NCBI RefSeq assembly: GCF_950295315.1
Contig: NC_080175.1
Coordinates: forward strand, 64,257,353-64,321,352
Length of the DNA: 64,000 bases
Direction of reading: 5' to 3'
Source: Erinaceus europaeus
Taxonomy: Eukaryota > Chordata > Mammalia > Eulipotyphla > Erinaceidae
The first letter of the stretch is position 1. Each line of letters starts with the position of its first letter. The notes below the pieces were generated by a model, which had not been told where the DNA came from, made no database searches, and was given only the letters and a program-made list of their open reading frames with translations. Shown here one piece after another: positions 58,657 to 64,000 of this stretch. Both the position numbers and the translations under genes were made by a program.

Positions 58657-60259
58657 TTTTCTTTTCATTTCTTTTTTTTAATTTAAGAAAGGAGACATTA
58701 ACAAAACCATAGAATAAGAGAGGTACAGTTCCACACAATTCCCATAACCCGATCTCCATATCCCATCCCATCCCCTGATAGCCTTCCCATTCTCTATCTC
58801 TCTGGAAGTATGGATCCAGGGTTGTTGCGGGTTGCAGAGGGTGGAAGGTCTGGTTTCTGTAATTGCTTCCCCACTTAACATAGGCATTGACTGGTCTATC
58901 CATACTCCCTGTCTGTCTCTCTCTTTCCCTAGTAGGGTGGGGCTCTGAGGAAGCAGAGCTCCAGTACACATTGATGGGGTTGTCTGTCCAGGGAAGTCTG
59001 GTCAGCATCTTGCTGGCATCCGGAACCTGGTGGCTGAAAAGAGAGTTAACATGCAAAGCCAAACAAATTGTTGAGCAATCATGGACCTAAAGACTGGAAT
59101 AATGCAGATGAAGTGTTGGGGGGTATTCCTTGCATGCTCTTGTGTACTTTTGCTTTCAGGTATATATTTTTCCCTAGTTAATGGGCACGTGTGAACCTAT
59201 GCTCTATTTCAGGGGACCTGGACTATATCTAGGTTTGGGGACTTTATTGGGAGTGGACCACCTAGAATGGGAGTAGAGAATACTATGAAAGGAAAGGTCT
59301 CACCCGAGTGATGAAGCTGAAGATTGTCATTCCACACCTGAAGTCTCTGGTCACAGTCTGAAGTGAAGCAAGTTGGGGTGGCACTCCTTGCATTGATTAG
59401 GTTGCGATCCGTGGATGCAATCTTATTTGATTTGAATTGAGAGCAGTATGCAGAAAAGTGGGCCCCACCCTAAGGTTCAAGGACTGGTGGAAAATAGGCT
59501 CTATAGTGGAAATGTGAGGTTCCTGTTGTCTTAGGGACAAGAAGACAATGGATAGTTATTGTTATAATCACATTGTTTGGTGATTGGGTTAACTTTGGAA
59601 AGTCCCTTTGTTAGGCTTTGGGGTATAATACCCAGTATCTTGTATATAGCTGTGCTACCATTTGCTTCTGATCTCCCTGGTGTAGGCTTTTGAGAGAGTA
59701 CATCTATGTTCATAGCAACACAATTCATAATAGCTAAAACCTGGGATGAACCCAGGTGCCCAACAGCAGATGAGTGGTTGAGAAAGCTGTGGTATATATA
59801 CACAATGGAATACTATGCAGCTATTAAGAACAATGAGCCCACCTTATCTGACCCATCTTGGACAGAGCTAGAAGGAATTATGTTAAGTCAGCTAAGTCAG
59901 AAAGATGAAGATGAGTATGGGATGTCCCCACTCATCAACAGAAGTTGAGAAAGTAGAAAAGAAAGGGAAACTAAAAGCAGGATCTGATTAAATCGAGAGC
60001 AGGGCACCAATGTAAAAATTCTGGGGAGGGTAGCCATTGGGCTTCCTGGCATGGCGGGGGAATGGGGGGGCTGGTGTGGGTGGTGGGGATGGGACACAGT
60101 CTTTTCGTCATGGTAATGGTGTTTATGGACATTCCTATTAAAGTGTAAACATATAAACCACTGTTTAATTAATATGAGAGGGGAAAAATTGATCATATGT
60201 CTAGAACTTCTTAAAACATAGACTGTCTTTTTAATACATAGGCTGTCTTTGATATGTTA
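58657..60259 (-). mobile_element. L1 type 1 with 5' inversion (twin priming)
   Basis: 58657-59695 is the 3' UTR in reverse, starting with a T-rich (tail) run. At about 59695 it flips, and 59696-60235 is the ORF2 end plus the first UTR bases in + orientation (GCAACACAATTCATAATAGC to TTAATATGAGAGGGGAAAAA). The duplication ATCTTGTTTTTC (58645-58656 and 60260-60271) brackets both parts, so this is one insertion with an inverted 5' half. That is the known outcome of twin-primed L1 reverse transcription. Confidence 0.88.
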
Positions 60260-60849
60260 ATCTTGTTTTTCAACTTCTGCCTATGAGTGAGATCATCCCA
60301 TAGCCATCCTTCTGTTTCTGACATATCTACTTAACATGATTCCTTCAAGCTCCATCCAAGATGAGCTGAATATGGTGAAATAACCATTTTAATAGCTGAA
60401 TAGTATTCCATTGTGTATATATAACACAACTTGCTCAGCCACTCATCTGTTGTTGTATACACCTGGGTTACTTCCATGTTTTGGCTATTACAAATTGTGC
60501 TGCTGTGAACATAAACATACACAAATCTTTTTGGATTGGCATGTTTGGTTCCTCAGGATATATCCCTGGGAGAAGAATCGGCCCAGGAGGGTTATAGGGT
60601 AGGTCCATTTCTAGCCTTCTAGAGTTCTCCAGACTGCTCTCCACAGGGGTTGGACTAACTGACATTGCCACCAGCAGTGTAGGAGGGTTCCTTTGTCCTC
60701 ACAGTCTCTCTAGCATTTGTTTTGCTATCTTTTCTGGTGTTTGACATTCTCACAGGAGTGAAATGATTGTCTTTTTTCCATTTATCTGATAGTTAATGAC
60801 ATGGAGCACTTTTTCATATGGCTTTTGGCCTTTATGATCTTTTCTTTTT

Positions 60850-61149
60850 CTTTTTTTTTATTTAAGAAAGGAGGCATTAACAAAACCTTAGGATAGGAGG
60901 GGTACAACTCCACACAATTCCCACCTCCTGATCTCCATATTTCATTCCCTCCCCTGATAGCTTTCCCATTCTCTGTCCCTCTGGGAGTATGGACCCAGGG
61001 TCATTGTGGGTTGCAGAAGATGTAAGGTCTGGCTTCTGTAATTGCTTCCCCGCTGAACATGGACTTTGACTGGTAGATTCATACTCCCAGTCTGCCTCTC
61101 TCTTTCCCTAGTAGGGTGGGTCTCTGGGGAAGCAGAGCTCCAGGACACA
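60850..61149 (-). mobile_element. L1 type 1, short 3' end
   Basis: T-rich tail then AAAGGAGGCATTAACAAAAC to AAGCAGAGCTCCAGGACACA. It interrupts the old L1 ORF2. I see no clear target duplication. Confidence 0.85.
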
Positions 61150-61199
61150 TTCTATAGTGAATATTTTGTTCGTATCATCTTCCCATAAGAGTCAATATT

Positions 61200-61500
61200 T
61201 CTTCATAAATAAAAAAATTATCAATCTAGCATCTAAATTTGTTAGTCATAACACTGAAACATGAAAATTTTTTCTATGTACTAGAATTTAAATTTCAAAG
61301 TAAGTCATGAAACATGGAATTGCTAAATTTCCTTAATACTCTAGTGTTCAGGTAAACTACATACTCAAATATTAAACAATGTTTTTGTTTTCATTACCTC
61401 CTATACTTCAATTTGAAATCTGTTGACAAGCTCACCTGTCAACATATATAGTCATTATATAAAATGGACTATTAGTTTCTATATATAAACACTCAGTTGT
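61200..61500. other. No feature seen
   Basis: AT-rich, nothing recognised. Confidence 0.5.
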
Positions 61501-61504
61501 AGAC

Positions 61505-61655
61505 TGGAGGGGTGGGAGAGAGAATTCACTGGGCAAAACATTTGCCTTGCTCTGCGTATGGCCCAGTTTCAAGATCCTGCCCCACAAGTAGAAGTGATAT
61601 GACACAAGAGTTTTGTTTCTCTCTTTTTCTGTCTCTGTTTCTCTCCTTGAATAAA
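61505..61655 (+). repeat. SINE, family E
   Basis: GAGGGGTGGGAGAGAGAATTC head, CCAGTTTCAAGATCCTGCCC B box, a C/T body and GAATAAAAAGGC end. Confidence 0.65.
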
Positions 61656-61999
61656 AAGGCAGTCAGGAGTGTAGAAATTATGTATGGACTTAAATGAAAA
61701 TGAGGATTCTGCTCCATGGGTAATAAACAAATGAACTCCTAAGTACACTTGATAATAACTCATTAAGTAAAAATTGACTTCCTCTTCCATTTGTCCCTTG
61801 CCTGTCTGACCCACTTCATCCAGTCTCAGATCCTCAAAACAATAAACACAAATGGTAATGAGAGCACAGGCTAGTGCCAAGAGCAGACTCTCTAGAAGAA
61901 TCCAGAGATACATGAAGAGGGAATGAGGCAGCCTACACAGAAAAGTCAGTAAAGGGGAAGTCTAGCTACTGTTTAGATAAACTAGGTCAAGGAAAGTGA

Positions 62000-62245
62000 A
62001 AGTGACTCAGAAAGTTGAAAAGTTTTCATTGTAAACAGGTAAGTTCTGCATCTGTAAAACTCTTGCAACACATACCCTACAAGGAGCCCCTCCCAACCTG
62101 CTACAGATAAAATCTGCTTCCTGTCACATTCAGGCTTTGCTGGGTGTGAAAGCATCTTGAACTTGCCCACAAATAAATATACTCCTTATTCTTCCAAGTG
62201 CCTCTTGGTTTCACTGTTTGTCCTGTTTTATTTTGGCAGTCCACT
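62000..62245 (+). mobile_element. Possible LTR 3' half
   Basis: GATAAAATC (62106) as a TATA-like box and an AATAAA (62172-62177) 60 bp later, followed by CTTCCAAGTGCCTCTTGG and TTTCACTGTTTGTCC, have the arrangement of an old retroviral LTR promoter and polyadenylation region. The 5' edge, target duplication and family are not determined. Confidence 0.35.
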
Positions 62246-62264
62246 CTGCAGTAAAAGTCTTGCA

Positions 62265-62410
62265 TCAAAGCAAAGGACTTGGGTGGCAGGGGCGGGGATG
62301 CAAGGGGGGAGGGATTGAAGAGCACTGTGGGGTGTTGGTGCATAATGAAATTATACTCATACGTCAATTACTACACTGTAAAACATTAACCTCCTAGATA
62401 AAAAAAAATC
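62265..62410 (+). mobile_element. L1 type 2, 3' end only
   Basis: CAAAGCAAAGGACTTGGGTG, GAGGGATTGAAGAGCACTG, ACACTGTAAAACATTAACCTC, then a run of A. Confidence 0.75.
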
Positions 62411-62552
62411 ACATCTATAATCAAAATCTGCATTTTCACTTTTAAGTCTAGTATATTATCAAATATATATATATAAAAAAAGGCTGTATGAAATAGTTCT
62501 TCCTTACATTAAGAGAACTCCAACATTTTAAACAGTCAAAATGATAACATAA

Positions 62553-62760
62553 TGTGGCAGGGCAGTGGCACACCTGGTTGGGCACACAAGCTACCACCCA
62601 CAGTCACCAGATTGGAGCCCATGCTCTATCCACCTGTGGGGGGGGAAGTCAGGAGTGGTGAAACAGGTTTGTAGATGTTTATCTTCCTTTTTCTCTCTCT
62701 CCCTGCCCCTCTGTCAAATCAAGCAGAAGAAATTAAAAATAAAAACAAGAAAATAAAAGA
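62553..62760 (+). repeat. SINE, family B
   Basis: GTGGCAGGGCAGTGGCACACC head, AGGAGTGGTGAAACAGGTTT core, C/T body and an A-rich tail. Confidence 0.88.
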
Positions 62761-62764
62761 CCAT

Positions 62765-64000
62765 TAATAGTGATATATTAGTAGTGCTGAAATCAACAAC
62801 AATAATAAAAAAAGAGAAAAATAAAAAGAACAAAAGAAAAATCTACATATGACTATGTAAGGAATTTGTATTATGTTTGAATTGCTTATTTTATTTTTTT
62901 ATTGAGGCAATTGTGTTGTTTACAAGACCAGTTATAAGGATACAATTTGAAACTTCCTCAAGTTATGTGTTAGCACAGCTAACCCACCCAAAAAATCACA
63001 CTCTTCATCCACCAAAGATCACTGGACCTCAAGTTGACAGGAATAAGCTTTGTTCAAGAAACAGTGCATGGTATTCATTAAGTTGTGTTATGATCTGGGA
63101 TTAAATAATATTTTTAAATTTAGAATTACCTTTCAACTTAGCTAACCAGAAGAAAAACTTGAATCATAAGTTACATTTTCTGTATTTATAAAAATGTTTA
63201 TTTTTCAAGTTTTCCACTATAAAACATTCCATATTTTATATTTTTACTGGAGCACTAATGTTTCATAAAGAATATATTGATCAATTACTTACCTATAGTT
63301 TATTCTAGGTAACATTGGATATAATAACTGGAAATTAAAGTATATTTATTTTACATATGTTTGCTCTGATAGGCATTTTACCTTATATGTCAATTGGTAG
63401 TGATATCAATTTGCTAGAAGTACATTAAAGTCAAACCTTTTGGATTTCTGTTAATGACCTGCATGTGCTATGTAGTAGAAAAATTGCTCTGATTTTTTTC
63501 CCAAAAAGTAAATAAGAACTATATAAATGTACAATATTACTATGATTGGCTTACGAAGTCTCAAAAGGAGTCCATATTGGATGTTGTAATTATTATTTTC
63601 AAAAAAAATCAAAATGAGCATCAGCATTTTTTTGTGGGCCAAGGCAATTAAGATCTGTTCAATTTTGTCCTTGCCTCAGTGTGTGATTAAACTAGATTTA
63701 CCTTCTTTCAGCTGGACACATTTTCTGAGTCAATGGGGTCTTTCCCATGAATAATGCATCAACTTAATTAGTTACATTTTAAAACTCACTTCAAGAATGC
63801 AAACTAAACATCACCTTAAATGCTTCCACACAATCTTGGGATACTTTGGCATGCATAACAAAATGTATATGCTAAATTTTTTTTTCAAATAAACTTATTC
63901 AAATGCCCTTTGGGAAACTTTGCTACTTTTCTCAAAGAGAGAATAAGTTTGAACTCATGAACACATGTTTTAGTTGTTTTTATCTTGAATTTAGTATCTG
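62765..64000. other. Repeat-poor DNA, no gene recognised
   Basis: No SINE, L1 or LTR seen. 63440-63870 has balanced composition with several homeodomain-type TAAT cores. No exon-like frame. Confidence 0.45.

Larger units (their letters stand above)
58430..61195 (-). mobile_element. Old L1 type 2, split by two younger L1s
   Basis: Three pieces are collinear in reverse. 58430-58656 is 3' UTR (TTTTATAGTCAACAGTAAAT, CAATCATGTTCTAGGACCTG). 60260-60845 is the ORF2 C-terminus (TCAACTTCTGCCTATGAGTG to TTCATATGGCTTTTGGCC). 61150-61195 continues ORF2 (CTATAGTGAATATTTTGTTC). The breaks contain other L1 copies. Confidence 0.85.

Noticed and set aside
61569..61913. Reverse frame with a hydrophobic N-terminal stretch
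   Set aside because: It runs through a SINE body and an unassigned region; no family match and no conserved context.

Overview
The window is nuclear DNA of a placental mammal, most likely a hedgehog (Erinaceus or a close relative). It is AT-rich and contains no intact host gene that I can recognise. It is packed with tRNA-derived SINEs, LINE-1 (L1) fragments, LTR retroelements and microsatellites. The hedgehog assignment is from memory of the very abundant tRNA-derived SINE that begins with a GTCGGGC..AGCGCAGCGGGTTAAGCG-like head; the sequence itself only proves a mammalian repeat landscape. The locus looks like a gene desert or the inside of a very large intron.

SINE shorthand used below. 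A: about 290 bp, tRNA-like head, GGTGAAGCAGGTCTGCAGG core, C/T-rich body, CAATAATAACTACAACAATAAA stretch and a TAAA-type tail. A': the same, ending in a GGAGCAGTGGATT..GAGCCCCAGCAATAACCC module. B: about 200 bp, head GTGCAC.TGGTTGAG.GCACA, core related to A, tail AATAAATAAA. C: about 125 bp, TAGATAGCATAATGGTTATG head and GAGCTGAGCAGTG end. D: about 150 bp, GATAAAGC..TCAAGCATGAGGTCC head and GGTTCTTTCTCTC end. E: older, about 140 bp. Two L1 3'-end lineages occur. Type 1 has a 3' UTR of nearly 2 kb. Type 2 has a short 3' UTR of about 250 bp.

Layout. 1-5 kb: AT-rich single-copy-looking DNA, a G-rich tract, old SINE/L1 pieces and one copy of a 108-bp near-identical duplication whose partner lies 16.4 kb away. 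5.2-8.1 kb: the most interesting object, a minus-strand endogenous-retrovirus-like element with both LTRs, a primer-binding site, a polypurine tract and a perfect 6-bp target duplication. It has no recognisable gag, pol or env. Its 3' LTR is twice the length of its 5' LTR because of an internal duplication, and it carries a GC-rich open frame of unknown origin. 11.2-12.4 kb: an RPS3A processed pseudogene with its own target duplication, split by a SINE. 13-42 kb: a SINE/L1 mosaic with a solo LTR inside a SINE (35.7-36.1 kb). 42.6-47.5 kb: an L1 copy retaining its 5' UTR and ORF1, with a SINE and a second solo LTR inserted and most of ORF2 lost. 48-62 kb: an L1-rich stretch including a 3.3-kb 5'-truncated copy and a clear nest of an old L1 interrupted by a 5'-inverted (twin-primed) L1 and by a third L1. 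62.8-64 kb: repeat-poor DNA.

No genes here act together in a pathway. The useful content is the insertion history, which can be ordered from nested target-site duplications. Coordinates of repeats are read by eye and are generally good to about 10-20 bp, except where a target duplication fixes the edge exactly.
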